Counted from the first letter of the stretch, positions 22,417 through 32,651 are shown. The stretch: DNA of 64,000 nt from Clostridium algifaecis (GCF_017874415.1 NZ_JAGGLM010000011.1:20020-84019); one strand, 5' to 3'. The notes: generated from the letters alone by a model not told the origin. Translations and numbers: made by a program.

Positions 22417-23949
22417 ATGAGCAGACAATTAGTTATTATAGTCGATTTTGGTGGACAGTATAATCAGCTAATAGCAAGAAGAGTTAGAGAGAATAATGTA
22501 TATTGTGAAATAGTCCCATATACATATTCTTTAGATAAGATAAAAGAAAAAAATCCAAGTTGTATAATATTTACTGGAGGCCCTAAGAGTGTGTATGGAG
22601 AAAATTCTCCTAAAATAGATCATGATATATTTAAACTTGGAGTTCCAATACTCGGAATATGTTATGGACATCAATTAGTATGCAGTGCTTTAGGTGGGAA
22701 AGTCGTAAGTGCTGAGGTAAGAGAATATGGAAAAACAAAGGTAAAGTTGAATTCTAAAAATATTTTATTTTATGGAATAGATGAAAATCAAAGTTGTTGG
22801 ATGAGCCATACAGATGTAGTATCAGAAGCTCCAGCAGGTTTTGAAGTTATAGCAACAACAGAAGAATGTCCAGTAGCAGCAGTAGCAAATGATGAAAAAA
22901 AAATTTATGGAGTTCAATTCCATCCTGAAGTTGAGCATACTCCTTTTGGAAAAAAGATGCTTTCAAATTTTTTATTTAATGTTTGCAAATTAAAGGGAGA
23001 CTGGTCTATGTCCTCTTTTGCAGAAGAAAAAATTAAAGCTATAAAAGAAAAAGTTGGGGACAAGAAAGTAATATGTGCCATGTCGGGTGGAGTTGATTCA
23101 TCAGTAGCAGCTGTACTTGTACATAAAGCTGTAGGAAAGCAGCTTACATGTATATTTGTAGATCATGGTCTTCTTAGAAAAGATGAAGGAGATCAAGTTG
23201 AAAATGTATTTAAAAAACAATTTGATATGAACTTCATAAGAGTAAATGCTAAAGATAGATTTTTGGGAAAACTGGCTGATGTAGATGATCCAGAAAAAAA
23301 GAGAAAAATTATAGGAGAAGAATTCATAAGAGTGTTTGAAGAAGAAGCCAAAAAATTGGGAGATATAGGTTTCTTAGTTCAAGGAACTATATATCCTGAT
23401 GTAGTTGAGAGCGGACTTGGAACTTCTGCAACTATAAAGAGCCATCATAATGTTGGTGGACTTCCAGAGGATATGGATTTTAAACTTATAGAGCCACTTA
23501 GAGAACTTTTTAAGGATGAAGTCAGAGCTGTAGGCGAGGAACTTGGAATACCTCATAAATTAGTCTGGAGACAGCCTTTTCCTGGGCCAGGACTTGCAAT
23601 AAGAGTTTTGGGAGCAGTTACAGAGGAAAAACTTAAGATAACAAGAGAGGCAGATGCTATATTTAGAGAAGAAATAGCAAATGCGGGATTAGATGAGACT
23701 ATATGGCAGTATTTTGCATGCCTTCCTAACATAAGATCAGTAGGAGTAATGGGGGATCACAGAACTTATTGCTATACTGTAGCCCTTAGAGCGGTTATAT
23801 CCTCGGATGCTATGACATCTGACTGGGCAAGAATACCATATGATGTTTTAGACAAAGTAAGTAGGAGGATAGTAAATGAAGTGGATGGAGTAAACAGAAT
23901 TGTTTATGATATAACAAGTAAGCCACCTTCTACTATTGAATGGGAATAA
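22417..23949 (+). CDS. guaA: GMP synthase (glutamine-hydrolysing)
   Basis: 510 residues from the ATG after CAGGAGG ([18 protein letters not shown]). The class I amidotransferase domain has the nucleophile in GICYGHQLV and the His/Glu pair in [10 protein letters not shown]. The ATP pyrophosphatase domain has the P-loop [10 protein letters not shown], and the C-terminus ends with the usual [10 protein letters not shown]. Reaction: XMP + ATP + Gln to GMP. About 70 bp after guaB, with no terminator seen between, so the two may be co-transcribed. Confidence 0.98.
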   Translation: MSRQLVIIVDFGGQYNQLIARRVRENNVYCEIVPYTYSLDKIKEKNPSCIIFTGGPKSVYGENSPKIDHDIFKLGVPILGICYGHQLVCSALGGKVVSAEVREYGKTKVKLNSKNILFYGIDENQSCWMSHTDVVSEAPAGFEVIATTEECPVAAVANDEKKIYGVQFHPEVEHTPFGKKMLSNFLFNVCKLKGDWSMSSFAEEKIKAIKEKVGDKKVICAMSGGVDSSVAAVLVHKAVGKQLTCIFVDHGLLRKDEGDQVENVFKKQFDMNFIRVNAKDRFLGKLADVDDPEKKRKIIGEEFIRVFEEEAKKLGDIGFLVQGTIYPDVVESGLGTSATIKSHHNVGGLPEDMDFKLIEPLRELFKDEVRAVGEELGIPHKLVWRQPFPGPGLAIRVLGAVTEEKLKITREADAIFREEIANAGLDETIWQYFACLPNIRSVGVMGDHRTYCYTVALRAVISSDAMTSDWARIPYDVLDKVSRRIVNEVDGVNRIVYDITSKPPSTIEWE

Positions 23950-24021
23950 AAGTAAATTACTGTTAAATTAGTGTTTTCAAGGTATTGAAATAGATTTATA
24001 ACAGAATAACTCAGTTAGCTA

Positions 24022-24060
24022 AAAGTAATTAGGATAGAAATATCTTAGTTACTTTCTGTT
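24022..24060 (+). terminator. probable terminator after guaA
   Basis: AAAGTAATTAGGATA pairs with TATCTTAGTTACTTT over 15 bp (two G-U wobbles) with a GAAA loop, followed by CTGTTT. A second hairpin (TATTATGACT/AGTCATAATA, 24103-24126) follows before the ABC operon; its role is unclear. Confidence 0.6.
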
Positions 24061-24224
24061 TAAATTAATATATTATCTTGGCATTTAAAATAAATAGCAA
24101 TATATTATGACTGAATAGTCATAATATTTAAAAATGCGATAAAACGCCGAAAGATACATTATTAAATTTAAAAGAAAAAAAGAAATGAAATAATAAGTGC
24201 TGCAATAAATGAGGAGGGGCAATC

Positions 24225-25112
24225 ATGAAAAATGTTGTTGAGTTTAAAAATCTTACTAAAACTTATGGAAAAGCTAGAGGTATTGAAAATATTAGCTTCA
24301 ATGTAGAAGAGGGAGAAATTTTTGGATTTATTGGACCAAATGGAGCAGGAAAGTCCACAGCAATAAGGACAATGTTATCTATAATATATCCAACCAGCGG
24401 CAGCGTTAGTATCTTCGGAAAGGACAGTGTTAAAGATGCAAAGGAAATAAAAAAGAACATAGGTTATTTGCCCTCAGAGGTTTTTTACTACGACAACATG
24501 AAGGTAATTGACCTTTTAAAATATTCAGCTAGCTTTTATAAAAAGGACTGCAGCAAAAAGATACATGATTTAGCAGAGGATATGAATCTTGATTTAAATA
24601 AAAAAATAGATGATTTATCATTTGGAAATAGAAAAAAGGTTGGAATTGTTCAGGCACTGCTTCATGAACCTAAACTTATAATTCTTGATGAACCTACAGG
24701 GGGACTTGACCCATTAATGCAGCAAAAGTTCTTTGAAATATTAATAGAAGAAAATAAAAAGGGAGTTACAATTTTGTTTTCTTCACATATTTTAAGTGAA
24801 GTTCAGAAAATGTGCAGCAGGGTTGCAATAATAAAAGAAGGAAAACTTGTTAAGCTTGAAAAGATAAGCACATTAAAAGAGACAAATCATAAAAAATTTC
24901 AAATAGAAGTTAAAGATAAAATTGATGAGGATTATTTTAAAATCAATGGAGTTAGTAGTTTAAATGTTAATGAAAATAATGTTAGTTTCTTGTTTAGAGG
25001 GGATATTAATGAGATGGTAAAAAAACTCTCTAAAATAAACATATCAAATATATTAATAGAAGAACCTGATCTTGAAGAGATATTTATGCATTACTACAAA
25101 AAGGAGGAATAG
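24225..25112 (+). CDS. ABC transporter ATP-binding protein (ABC-2 type exporter)
   Basis: 295 residues. Walker A GPNGAGKST, a degenerate signature LSFGNRKKVGIVQ in place of LSGG, Walker B LIILDEPTGGLDP, and the switch His in FSSHILSEV. GAGGAGGGG precedes the ATG. It is the first gene of an ATPase-permease-permease operon; the next start is 4 bp after its stop. Family knowledge: this layout exports drugs, peptides or lipids, or confers immunity to antimicrobials. The substrate is not evident. Confidence 0.9.
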   Translation: MKNVVEFKNLTKTYGKARGIENISFNVEEGEIFGFIGPNGAGKSTAIRTMLSIIYPTSGSVSIFGKDSVKDAKEIKKNIGYLPSEVFYYDNMKVIDLLKYSASFYKKDCSKKIHDLAEDMNLDLNKKIDDLSFGNRKKVGIVQALLHEPKLIILDEPTGGLDPLMQQKFFEILIEENKKGVTILFSSHILSEVQKMCSRVAIIKEGKLVKLEKISTLKETNHKKFQIEVKDKIDEDYFKINGVSSLNVNENNVSFLFRGDINEMVKKLSKINISNILIEEPDLEEIFMHYYKKEE

Positions 25113-25116
25113 GACT

Positions 25117-25917
25117 ATGAGTATGTTTTTACATGAATTAAAAGCCTATAGAAAATCAACTATTATATGGTCTGCTTCCTTAGTTTTATTAGCACTTTTT
25201 ATGTTTTCAATGTTTCCAAGTATATCTAAAGATGCTGAAAGTTTTAAAAAGCTTCTTGATGTCTATCCTCCTGCTTTTAGAAAAGCACTTGGACTTTCGG
25301 TAGATAGCGTAACATCACTTCTAGGTTTTTATTCTTCTTTTGTGCTTTTGTATGAAGTACTATGCGGCAGTATTCAAGCTATGAATTTAGGAACAGCAAT
25401 TATATCAAAGGAAGTAAGGGAAAAGACAGCTGACTTTTTATTAACCAAGCCAATTAAAAGACATGAAATAGTGACTTCAAAGCTTTTGGCTGCCATTTCT
25501 TCACTTGTAATTACAAACATAATATATATAGCAGGGGCAAGTATTATTGCAGAAATTGTGAAAAATAAAAGTTTTGACTATAAGATATTTTTATTGCTCT
25601 CTATAACACTATTCCTTGTTCAGATTATGTTTATGAGCTTAGGAATTGTTATTTCTATGATTTTGCCAAGGATTAGATCTGTGCTACCTATTTCTATAGG
25701 CACTGTTTTAGGATTCTTTTTTATTGAAATGTTTAGTTCTATTATAGGAGATAAGGCTGTTAGATATATTACTCCTTTTAAATATTATGATTATTCATAT
25801 ATAATTAAACATTCTGCCTATGAGTACAAGTACATTTTAATAGAATTAGTTTTTATTATAGTATTCATTTTAATGAGCTATGTTATTTATTCTAAAAAAG
25901 ATATTCATGCAGTATAG
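25117..25917 (+). CDS. ABC-2 type permease 1
   Basis: 266 residues from the ATG 8 nt after AAGGAGG (MSMFLHELKAYRKST). Six hydrophobic segments with the ABC-2 motif ISKEVREKTADFLLTKPIKR, a cytoplasmic coupling segment. It is paralogous to the next gene (same length and same KEE/VRxKTxxFLLxKPI motif), so the two probably form a heterodimer around the ATPase dimer. Confidence 0.88.
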   Translation: MSMFLHELKAYRKSTIIWSASLVLLALFMFSMFPSISKDAESFKKLLDVYPPAFRKALGLSVDSVTSLLGFYSSFVLLYEVLCGSIQAMNLGTAIISKEVREKTADFLLTKPIKRHEIVTSKLLAAISSLVITNIIYIAGASIIAEIVKNKSFDYKIFLLLSITLFLVQIMFMSLGIVISMILPRIRSVLPISIGTVLGFFFIEMFSSIIGDKAVRYITPFKYYDYSYIIKHSAYEYKYILIELVFIIVFILMSYVIYSKKDIHAV

Positions 25918-25935
25918 AGGAAAGGGGAGAGTGTA

Positions 25936-26736
25936 ATGAATCTGTTTATTAGAGAAATGAAAGCAAATATGAAATCACTTATATTGTGGTGTATTTTTAT
26001 AGTATTACTCATTATTAGCAGCATGGCTAAATATGGCTCATTTACAGCCTCAGGACAATCAATGAATGCACTTATATCAAAAATGCCTGAATCCCTTAAA
26101 GCATTACTTGGAGTTAGTTCTTTTGATCTCTCAAAATTAAGTGGATATTATGGTATGATGCTTGTATATATACTTCTAATGGCTGGAATACATGCAGCAA
26201 CAATAGGTGCTAATATTATTTCGAAGGAAGAGAGAGACAAAACTACAGAATTCTTACTTGCAAAACCAATTTCAAGAAATAAAATTATTACAATGAAGCT
26301 ATTAGCAGCATTTGTAAATGTAATAATCTTCAATTTAGTCACTCTTATAATCTCTATAGTTTCTGTAAGTAGATTCAATAGCAAGGGAGAACCTATAGAC
26401 CATTACATTGCATTGATTATGATTGGTATGTTTATTTTTCAATTATTATTTTTAACATTAGGATCAGTAATATCATCTGTTAGCAAAAGCAATAAGCGTG
26501 GAGCTTCACTTTCAACGCTCATTATTATAACTGCCTATTTGATTTCTGTATTTATTGACATGAATAGTAAGCTTAAAGTACTAAAATTTTTAACACCATT
26601 TAAATATTTTGATACAGGTGAGATAATGTATGAAAGTGGATTTAAGACTGGATATTTAATATTATCTTCGGTAATTATTATCGGATTTTTAGTGATAACA
26701 TACTTGTTTTATAATAAAAGAGATTTAAATGTTTAA
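25936..26736 (+). CDS. ABC-2 type permease 2
   Basis: 266 residues, six hydrophobic segments, coupling segment ISKEERDKTTEFLLAKPISR. It lies 18 bp after the first permease with its own AAGGGGAGA site. Together with the two genes before it, it forms a complete exporter that ends in a strong terminator. Confidence 0.88.
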   Translation: MNLFIREMKANMKSLILWCIFIVLLIISSMAKYGSFTASGQSMNALISKMPESLKALLGVSSFDLSKLSGYYGMMLVYILLMAGIHAATIGANIISKEERDKTTEFLLAKPISRNKIITMKLLAAFVNVIIFNLVTLIISIVSVSRFNSKGEPIDHYIALIMIGMFIFQLLFLTLGSVISSVSKSNKRGASLSTLIIITAYLISVFIDMNSKLKVLKFLTPFKYFDTGEIMYESGFKTGYLILSSVIIIGFLVITYLFYNKRDLNV

Positions 26737-26750
26737 CAGAAATTTAGTAA

Positions 26751-26792
26751 AAAATATAACTGAAAATCAAAATTTTCAGTTATATTTTTAAT
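26751..26792. terminator. bidirectional terminator
   Basis: A 17-bp perfect stem (AAAATATAACTGAAAAT and its complement) with a CAAA loop, A/T-runs on both sides. It separates the exporter operon from the convergent etfA. Confidence 0.88.
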
Positions 26793-26842
26793 ATATTTAA
26801 AATTTTCATATTTACACATTTTTTATACATTGATAAAGTAAA

Positions 26843-27844
26843 TTAATTCATAGCTTTTATTTGAGCTATCATTTCAGGTATTACCTTAGTGTAGTCTCCA
26901 ACTATAGCAAGATCTGCTACCTTCATTATTGCAGCTGAATCATCTTTATTTATAGCAATTATAAAATCACTATCCTGCATTCCTGCTAAATGTTGTATTG
27001 CACCTGATATTCCACAAGCTATATATAAATTAGGTCTTACAGTCTTACCTGTTTGTCCTACCTGATATGCTTTATCTATCCAGCCGTTATCTACAGCTGC
27101 ACGTGAAGCAGATATTGTTCCACCAAGTAAATCTGCAAGCTCTTTTAACATATTGAATCCTTCTGGGCTGCCAAGTCCTCTTCCTCCTGATACAAGAACT
27201 TTAGCTTCTCCTATATCAGCTATATTTTTAGCTGATTTTACTACGTCCTGTATTTTTGTTCTTATGTCATCTTCTTTTACTTCAATATTTACTTTTTCTA
27301 TCTTTCCTGTTCTGCTTTCATCCTTTTGTAATTTTTCAAATACTCCAGGCCTTACTGTTGACATCTGTGGTCTGTGATCGGTACATGCTATTGTAGCCAT
27401 CAAGTTTCCACCGAATGCTGGTCTTGTCATAAGTAAGTTCTTGCCTTCTTCATCTATATCAAGACCTGTACAATCAGCGGTGAGTCCTGTTGCAAGTCTT
27501 GCAGATACTCTAGGTCCGAGATCTCTTCCTATAAATGTTGCACCGACCAAAAGTATTTCTGGCTTTTTGCTTGCAACAAGTTCATTTATTACATTTGCAT
27601 ATGCATCAGTTGTATAATGCTTTAAGTTTGGATTATCTACATATATAACTTTATCTGCTCCGTAAGTTACCAATTCTTTTGCAATATCTTCTACGCCGCT
27701 TCCAAGAAGTACAGCTGTTACTTCTTCGCCTAATTTATTTGCTAATTCTTTTCCTTTTCCTACCAACTCTAGGGCTACTTTCTGAAGTTCCCCATTTCTT
27801 TGTTCAGCAAATACCCATACACCTTTATAATCTGCTATACTCAT
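26843..27844 (-). CDS. etfA: electron transfer flavoprotein alpha subunit
   Basis: 333 residues. The C-terminal FAD-binding domain has GRGLGSPEGFNMLKELA, SRAAVDNGWI and VGQTGKTVRPNLYIACGISG, then AIVGDYTKVIPEMIAQ. RBS AGGAGGG. It is the last gene of bcd-etfB-etfA. Family knowledge: in clostridia EtfAB with Bcd uses NADH to reduce crotonyl-CoA and ferredoxin at the same time (flavin-based bifurcation). The same C-terminal stretch survives in mutated form in the relic at 11322-11369. Confidence 0.95.
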   Translation of the reverse strand: MSIADYKGVWVFAEQRNGELQKVALELVGKGKELANKLGEEVTAVLLGSGVEDIAKELVTYGADKVIYVDNPNLKHYTTDAYANVINELVASKKPEILLVGATFIGRDLGPRVSARLATGLTADCTGLDIDEEGKNLLMTRPAFGGNLMATIACTDHRPQMSTVRPGVFEKLQKDESRTGKIEKVNIEVKEDDIRTKIQDVVKSAKNIADIGEAKVLVSGGRGLGSPEGFNMLKELADLLGGTISASRAAVDNGWIDKAYQVGQTGKTVRPNLYIACGISGAIQHLAGMQDSDFIIAINKDDSAAIMKVADLAIVGDYTKVIPEMIAQIKAMN

Positions 27845-27865
27845 GTTTAAATCCCTCCTATAAAT

Positions 27866-28645
27866 TTAGATGAAGTGTTTTTCTTTTAGTTTTGTAACTG
27901 TATATGCTGCTGCTTCTTTAAATGGCTTATCAACAATTTCGCCCTTGCCCTTTGCTGCTTTTGGCCATGATTTTTTAACTTTTGTTGGTGAACCTTTAAG
28001 TCCAAGAAGGGATTTATCTACATCTATGTCATTTGCTGTCCATAACTTTACTTCCTTCTTGTATGCTTCAAATATCTTTGACATGCACATATATCTTGGC
28101 TCATTTAATTCTTTTATTGCAGTTAAAAGAACTGGAGTTTTTACATTTATTATTTCATATCCATCTTCAAGTGATTTCTTTACAGTAAGTTCATTTCCGC
28201 TGACTTTTACATCTTCTACATATGTTACCTGTGGTATTCCAAGGTGTTCTGCTATTTCTGGACCTACTTGTGCAGTATCTCCATCTATAGCTTGTCTTCC
28301 TGCAAATACTATATCATAGTCTAATTTTCTAAGTGCTCCTGCAAGTGCATTTGATGTTGCAAGTGTATCTGCTCCTGCAAATGCTCTATCGGAAATTAAT
28401 ATTGCTTCATCTGCGCCCATTGCTAGAGCTTCTCTTAAAGCCTTGTCGGCCTGTGGAGGTCCCATGCTGATTACTGTAACTTTTGCTCCTTCACTTTCTT
28501 TTAATTGAAGTGCTCCTTCAAGTGCATTTTTGTCATCTGGATTTATTATTGATGGAACTCCTTCTCTTATAAGTGTTCCAGTCTTTGGATCTATCTTAAC
28601 TTCGTTAGTATCAGGTACTTGTTTTAAGCAAACTACTATATTCAT
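27866..28645 (-). CDS. etfB: electron transfer flavoprotein beta subunit
   Basis: 259 residues, standard length. Motifs: MNIVVCLKQVPDTNEVKID at the N-terminus, VISMGPPQADKALREALAMG, and AGRQAIDGDTAQVGP, the nucleotide-binding stretch of bifurcating EtfB. It lies 13 bp from bcd and 21 bp from etfA, so the three genes form a tight operon. Confidence 0.96.
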   Translation of the reverse strand: MNIVVCLKQVPDTNEVKIDPKTGTLIREGVPSIINPDDKNALEGALQLKESEGAKVTVISMGPPQADKALREALAMGADEAILISDRAFAGADTLATSNALAGALRKLDYDIVFAGRQAIDGDTAQVGPEIAEHLGIPQVTYVEDVKVSGNELTVKKSLEDGYEIINVKTPVLLTAIKELNEPRYMCMSKIFEAYKKEVKLWTANDIDVDKSLLGLKGSPTKVKKSWPKAAKGKGEIVDKPFKEAAAYTVTKLKEKHFI

Positions 28646-28658
28646 ATGTTTAACCTCC

Positions 28659-29801
28659 CTATTTTTTTAACAAACTGCCTGCAATAACCATCTTTTGAAC
28701 TTCTGATGTTCCTTCATATATTTCAGTTATCTTTGCATCTCTCATCATTCTCTCAAGTGGGTAATCCTTGGTGAATCCATATCCTCCTAGGATCTGTAAT
28801 GATTTAGTTGTTACAGCCATTGCGGTTTCCGCTGCAATCAATTTTGCTTCTGCTGCATCTACTGAATATGGAAGTCCCTCTTGTTTCTTCCAAGCTGCTT
28901 TATATACAATATATTTAGCTGCGTCTACTTGAACTTTCATTTCAGCTATATACCATTGTAATCCCTGAAATGCTGCAAGTGGTTTTCCAAATTGTTTTCT
29001 TTCTTTCATGTAGTCTATAGCGTATTCAAGTGCACCTTCTGCTAGTCCTAGAGCTTGAGCTGCTATTCCTATTCTACCACCATCAAGTGTCATCATTGCT
29101 ACTTTAAAGCCTTTACCTTCTTTTCCAAGCAAATTTTCTACAGGTACTTTTACATCTTCAAATATAAGTTCCGTTGTTGAAGATCCTCTTATACCCATCT
29201 TGTCTTCTACTTTTCCTATTTTAAATCCAGGCATTCCCTTTTCAATTATGAATGCTGAAATACCTTTCGTTCCCTTGCTTCTATCTGTCATTGCAAATAT
29301 TACAAAAGTATCTGCAACTCCTCCATTTGTGATGAAGATCTTGGAACCGTTTAATACGTAGTGATCTCCTTCTTTTATAGCTATACTTTGTTGCCCTGCG
29401 GCATCTGTTCCTGCATTTGGTTCTGTCAATCCAAATGCTCCTATTTTCTTTCCACTTAATAAATCTGGAAGATATTTTTTCTTTTGATCTTCTGTACCAA
29501 AATTAAATATTGGCCATGAACATAGTGATGTATGAGCTGATAAAATAACAGATGATGTACCACAAGCTTTAGCAAGTTCTTCTACAACAATTATGTAGCT
29601 TAAATAATCAGTACCTGCTCCACCGTATTCTTTAGGATATGGCATACCCATCATGTTATATTTAGCCATTTTTTCTACTGTTTCCATTGGAAATCTTTCT
29701 GTCGCATCAACTTCTGCTGCTAGTGGCTCTACTTCATTTTTTACAAATTCAGATGCCATTTGCTTTACTAATTCCTGTTCTCTTGTTAAACCAAAATTCA
29801 T
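28659..29801 (-). CDS. bcd: butyryl-CoA dehydrogenase
   Basis: 380 residues of the acyl-CoA dehydrogenase family: N-terminal helical domain (MNFGLTREQELVKQM), the FAD/substrate motifs FGLTEPNAGTDA and FITNGG, and the catalytic Glu in IYEGTSEVQKMVI. Reaction: crotonyl-CoA to butyryl-CoA, bifurcating with EtfAB. It is the first gene of its operon, behind a strong predicted promoter and GGAGG. It probably supplies the step lost from the crt-hbd operon 17 kb away. Confidence 0.96.
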   Translation of the reverse strand: MNFGLTREQELVKQMASEFVKNEVEPLAAEVDATERFPMETVEKMAKYNMMGMPYPKEYGGAGTDYLSYIIVVEELAKACGTSSVILSAHTSLCSWPIFNFGTEDQKKKYLPDLLSGKKIGAFGLTEPNAGTDAAGQQSIAIKEGDHYVLNGSKIFITNGGVADTFVIFAMTDRSKGTKGISAFIIEKGMPGFKIGKVEDKMGIRGSSTTELIFEDVKVPVENLLGKEGKGFKVAMMTLDGGRIGIAAQALGLAEGALEYAIDYMKERKQFGKPLAAFQGLQWYIAEMKVQVDAAKYIVYKAAWKKQEGLPYSVDAAEAKLIAAETAMAVTTKSLQILGGYGFTKDYPLERMMRDAKITEIYEGTSEVQKMVIAGSLLKK

Positions 29802-29857
29802 TACATTGACCTCCTCGTATTAAGTTTTAGAAATGATATTTGACAACGTTTAATATT

Positions 29858-29886
29858 ATTCTAATTGCATACAAATTATTTGTCAA
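29858..29886 (-). promoter_or_regulatory. promoter of bcd-etfBA
   Basis: On the minus strand TTGACA, a 17-bp spacer, TAGAAT: near consensus. It leaves a leader of about 50 nt. No Rex-type operator was recognised here. Confidence 0.65.
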
Positions 29887-30094
29887 CAAGTAGCTATAAA
29901 AATATTAAAATTTATGCATATAATTTAATGATATTTTTGTTCCATATAAGTAATTAACTAAAAAGTATTGAAATTTATGGTATATAATTTAGTATATCAT
30001 TTTAAGAGAAAAATTTTTACTTTTTTTTAATATAAACATAATAATTATATATTAATATAATATTGAAGGAACAATCACGGATCCGTATTTCTAG

Positions 30095-30331
30095 GTAAGT
30101 AGTGCTAATAAATATTTCAAAAAAGTTGACATGGCTAAAAAACTTGAATCGGATATATTTATAGATGACTGATATGAAAATGCTGTGCAGTTATCAAAAA
30201 ATGGTTTTAAGGTGCTGCTTATAGATACTAATTATAATAGAATGCCTTTAAATGAGAATATAATTAGAGTATTTAATTGGAATGAAATATATGAGATAGT
30301 AAAGGGACTACTATTACAGAGAATTGTATAA
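30095..30331 (+). pseudogene. remnant of a HAD-type 5'(3')-nucleotidase (NT5C-like)
   Basis: In one frame 30131-30331 reads MAKKLESDIFIDD, a TGA stop, then YENAVQLSKNGFKVLLIDT and ...ENIIRVFNWNEIYEIVKGL. This is the C-terminal end of clostridial NT5C-type nucleotidases, where the catalytic-end D-D-R/S-Y-E-N-A motif is followed by a VLL-DT strand and an IRV-NW-EIYE tail. The in-frame stop falls within the motif, and the N-terminal half with the nucleophile DxD is absent. It lies between the bcd promoter and pgi in a 680-bp stretch that otherwise holds no gene. Family assignment is from pattern memory. Confidence 0.6.
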
Positions 30332-30482
30332 ATAGTAGTCATTTCATAATTGAACAAAAATTATTATTAATAAAATAATTTTATGATATAAGTATGAGTT
30401 TTATATTATAATTGATTTATATAAATTAATAGTCTAAAATTGATTTATATATAATAATTATACAGATATGGAGGTATGTAGC

Positions 30483-31838
30483 ATGTCAAAAAAAAGTTTA
30501 ATATTGGATTTAAGCAAAACACAACCTTATTTGGAGGAAAGCGAAATCAAAAATCTTCAACCATTTGTAACTACAGCTAATAAGATGCTTGTAGAAAAAA
30601 CAGGAGAGGGAAATGACTATCTTGGATGGGTAGACTTGCCAGTTGATTATGATAAGGAAGAATTTAGAAGAATAAAAAAAGCTGCAGAAAAAATAAGAGC
30701 TAATTCCGATGCACTTATAGTTATAGGAATAGGCGGATCTTATTTAGGTGCAAGAGCAGCTGTTGAAATGCTTAGTCATACATTCTATACGAGTATTTCA
30801 AAAGATAAAAGAAATGCACCTGCTTTATATTTCGTGGGAAATAATATAAGTTCTACATATATGGCAGATTTGCTTGAAGTAGTAGAAGGAAAAGATATAT
30901 CAGTCAATGTAATATCAAAATCGGGAACTACTACAGAACCGGCTATTGCATTTAGAATATTTAAGGATTTGCTTGAAAAGAAATATGGTAAAGATGGAGC
31001 CAAAGATAGAATATATGCTACTACTGACAGAAAAAAAGGAGCTTTAAAATCTTTAGCTGATGCGGAAGGCTATGAAACTTTTGTAATTCCAGATGATGTA
31101 GGGGGAAGATATTCAGTTTTAACTGCGGTAGGACTTTTACCTATAGCAGCAGCAGGAGTTGACATAGATGAAATGATGCAGGGTGCAGCAGGTGCAAGGG
31201 AAGCATACAGCAGTGATGATATAGAAAAAAATGATGCTTATAAATATGCAGCAGCTAGAAATGCACTTTATAGAAAAGGTAAAACTATTGAAATGATAAC
31301 AAATTTTGAACCATGCTTGCATTATTTCGGCGAGTGGTGGAAACAGTTATATGGTGAAAGTGAAGGAAAGGAAAATAAAGGATTATTCCCGGCAGCAGGA
31401 GATTTTTCAACAGATCTACATTCAATGGGACAATATATACAACAGGGGCTTAGGACTTTATTTGAAACATTTATAAGAGTAGAGAAACCAAGAAAAGAAG
31501 TATTTATAGAAGCAAATAAGGAAAATCTTGATGGCCTTAACTTCTTAGCTGGAAAGTCCATGGATTTTGTAAATCAGCAGGCTCTTAGAGGGACAGTACT
31601 AGCCCACAGCGATGGAAATGTTCCAGCTATAGTTTTAGATATACCTGAATTGACACCTTACTATTTTGGATACACAGTTTATTTCTTTGAAAGAGCTTGT
31701 GCCATTAGTGGATATTTACTTGGAATAAATCCGTTTAATCAACCTGGAGTTGAAGCTTATAAAAAGAATATGTTTGCACTTCTTGGAAAACCAGGATATG
31801 AGGATAAAAAGGCTGAGTTAGAAGAAAGACTTAAGTAG
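30483..31838 (+). CDS. pgi: glucose-6-phosphate isomerase
   Basis: 451 residues from the ATG 9 nt after GGAGG ([14 protein letters not shown]). It has the sugar-isomerase motifs [17 protein letters not shown] and [38 protein letters not shown], the catalytic Glu in [15 protein letters not shown] sequence, and a C-terminal Lys/His segment. Reaction: glucose-6-P to fructose-6-P in glycolysis and gluconeogenesis. A TATAAT lies at 30450-30455 with a weak -35, and a 14-bp direct repeat (AATTGATTTATATA, 30410 and 30438) lies next to it. Confidence 0.97.
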   Translation: MSKKSLILDLSKTQPYLEESEIKNLQPFVTTANKMLVEKTGEGNDYLGWVDLPVDYDKEEFRRIKKAAEKIRANSDALIVIGIGGSYLGARAAVEMLSHTFYTSISKDKRNAPALYFVGNNISSTYMADLLEVVEGKDISVNVISKSGTTTEPAIAFRIFKDLLEKKYGKDGAKDRIYATTDRKKGALKSLADAEGYETFVIPDDVGGRYSVLTAVGLLPIAAAGVDIDEMMQGAAGAREAYSSDDIEKNDAYKYAAARNALYRKGKTIEMITNFEPCLHYFGEWWKQLYGESEGKENKGLFPAAGDFSTDLHSMGQYIQQGLRTLFETFIRVEKPRKEVFIEANKENLDGLNFLAGKSMDFVNQQALRGTVLAHSDGNVPAIVLDIPELTPYYFGYTVYFFERACAISGYLLGINPFNQPGVEAYKKNMFALLGKPGYEDKKAELEERLK

Positions 31839-31845
31839 CAAATAA

Positions 31846-31888
31846 ATAATCCCATTTCGTCATTAATGATGGAGTGAGATTATTTTTT
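31846..31888 (+). terminator. rho-independent terminator after pgi
   Basis: AATAATCCCATTTCGTCAT pairs (with mismatches) to ATGATGGAGTGAGATTATT and ends in TTTTTTT. Confidence 0.75.
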
Positions 31889-31963
31889 TATTATATCGAT
31901 TAATTAACTGAAAAAATGTAATATAATAATATTAAAGGTTTTAGTTTATGGGGGGGTAAGTTT

Positions 31964-32194
31964 ATGAAAAAAACTTTTATTAAATCATTGATAATATATT
32001 CAATATTATTTTTTATAATAAATTATTTTAATTCTTCAAGTATGAGTTTTTTAGTAATACTTAAAATAATTTGCATTTCTATTCTATGCGGTGGAGTACT
32101 TTCAGGTATTACAGTTTTATTAAAAATAAATTTTTTAAAGAAGAACAAAGAAAAATTAGAACTTATCGAGAAATCAAAGCAAAGGAGAAAGTAA
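31964..32194 (+). CDS. small membrane protein, unknown function
   Basis: 76 residues with a strong GGGGGGG site 7 nt upstream. Two hydrophobic helices (about 9-24 and 27-50) are followed by a basic, charged tail. I do not recognise a family. It is 7 bp upstream of the next gene, so probably co-transcribed with it. Confidence 0.65.
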   Translation: MKKTFIKSLIIYSILFFIINYFNSSSMSFLVILKIICISILCGGVLSGITVLLKINFLKKNKEKLELIEKSKQRRK

Positions 32195-32201
32195 TAAGTA
32201 A

Positions 32202-32651
32202 ATGAGAATATTGGTTGATGCAGATGCATGCCCTGGTAAAGATATAATAGAAAATGTAGCAAGTAACAATAATATTGAAGTTATAATGTACTGTGATATT
32301 AATCACATATTAAATAGCAATTACAGTACTGTAAAATATGTGGATAGTGGTTTCCAAAGTGTAGATATAATCCTTATAAATGAAGTGAAAAATAATGACA
32401 TAGTGGTAACTCAGGATTATGGGGTAGCTGCGATGGCACTCGGGAAGAAAGCGTATGCTGTAAATCCAAAGGGATATATATATGATAACGGAAATATAGA
32501 TAGACTTCTTTTTGAAAGGCATATGTCTCAGAAAATAAGGCGCAGCGGTGGAAAAACTTTTAATCCTAAAAAAAGATCTCAAAAAGATGACGACAGGTTG
32601 AAAAATAGTTTAATTAAATTAGTAAATAATTATAAAAATACTATTACATAA
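32202..32651 (+). CDS. YaiI/YqxD family protein (DUF188, PIN-like)
   Basis: 149 residues beginning MRILVDADACPGKD, the family signature. Further conserved Asp positions lie in the VDSGFQSVDIIL and VVTQDYGVAAMALGKKA segments; the acidic residues resemble a PIN-type nuclease site, and the RRSGGK C-terminal stretch is typical. The function in bacteria is not established. RBS is weak (AAGTAA), suggesting coupling to the upstream small gene. Confidence 0.88.
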   Translation: MRILVDADACPGKDIIENVASNNNIEVIMYCDINHILNSNYSTVKYVDSGFQSVDIILINEVKNNDIVVTQDYGVAAMALGKKAYAVNPKGYIYDNGNIDRLLFERHMSQKIRRSGGKTFNPKKRSQKDDDRLKNSLIKLVNNYKNTIT

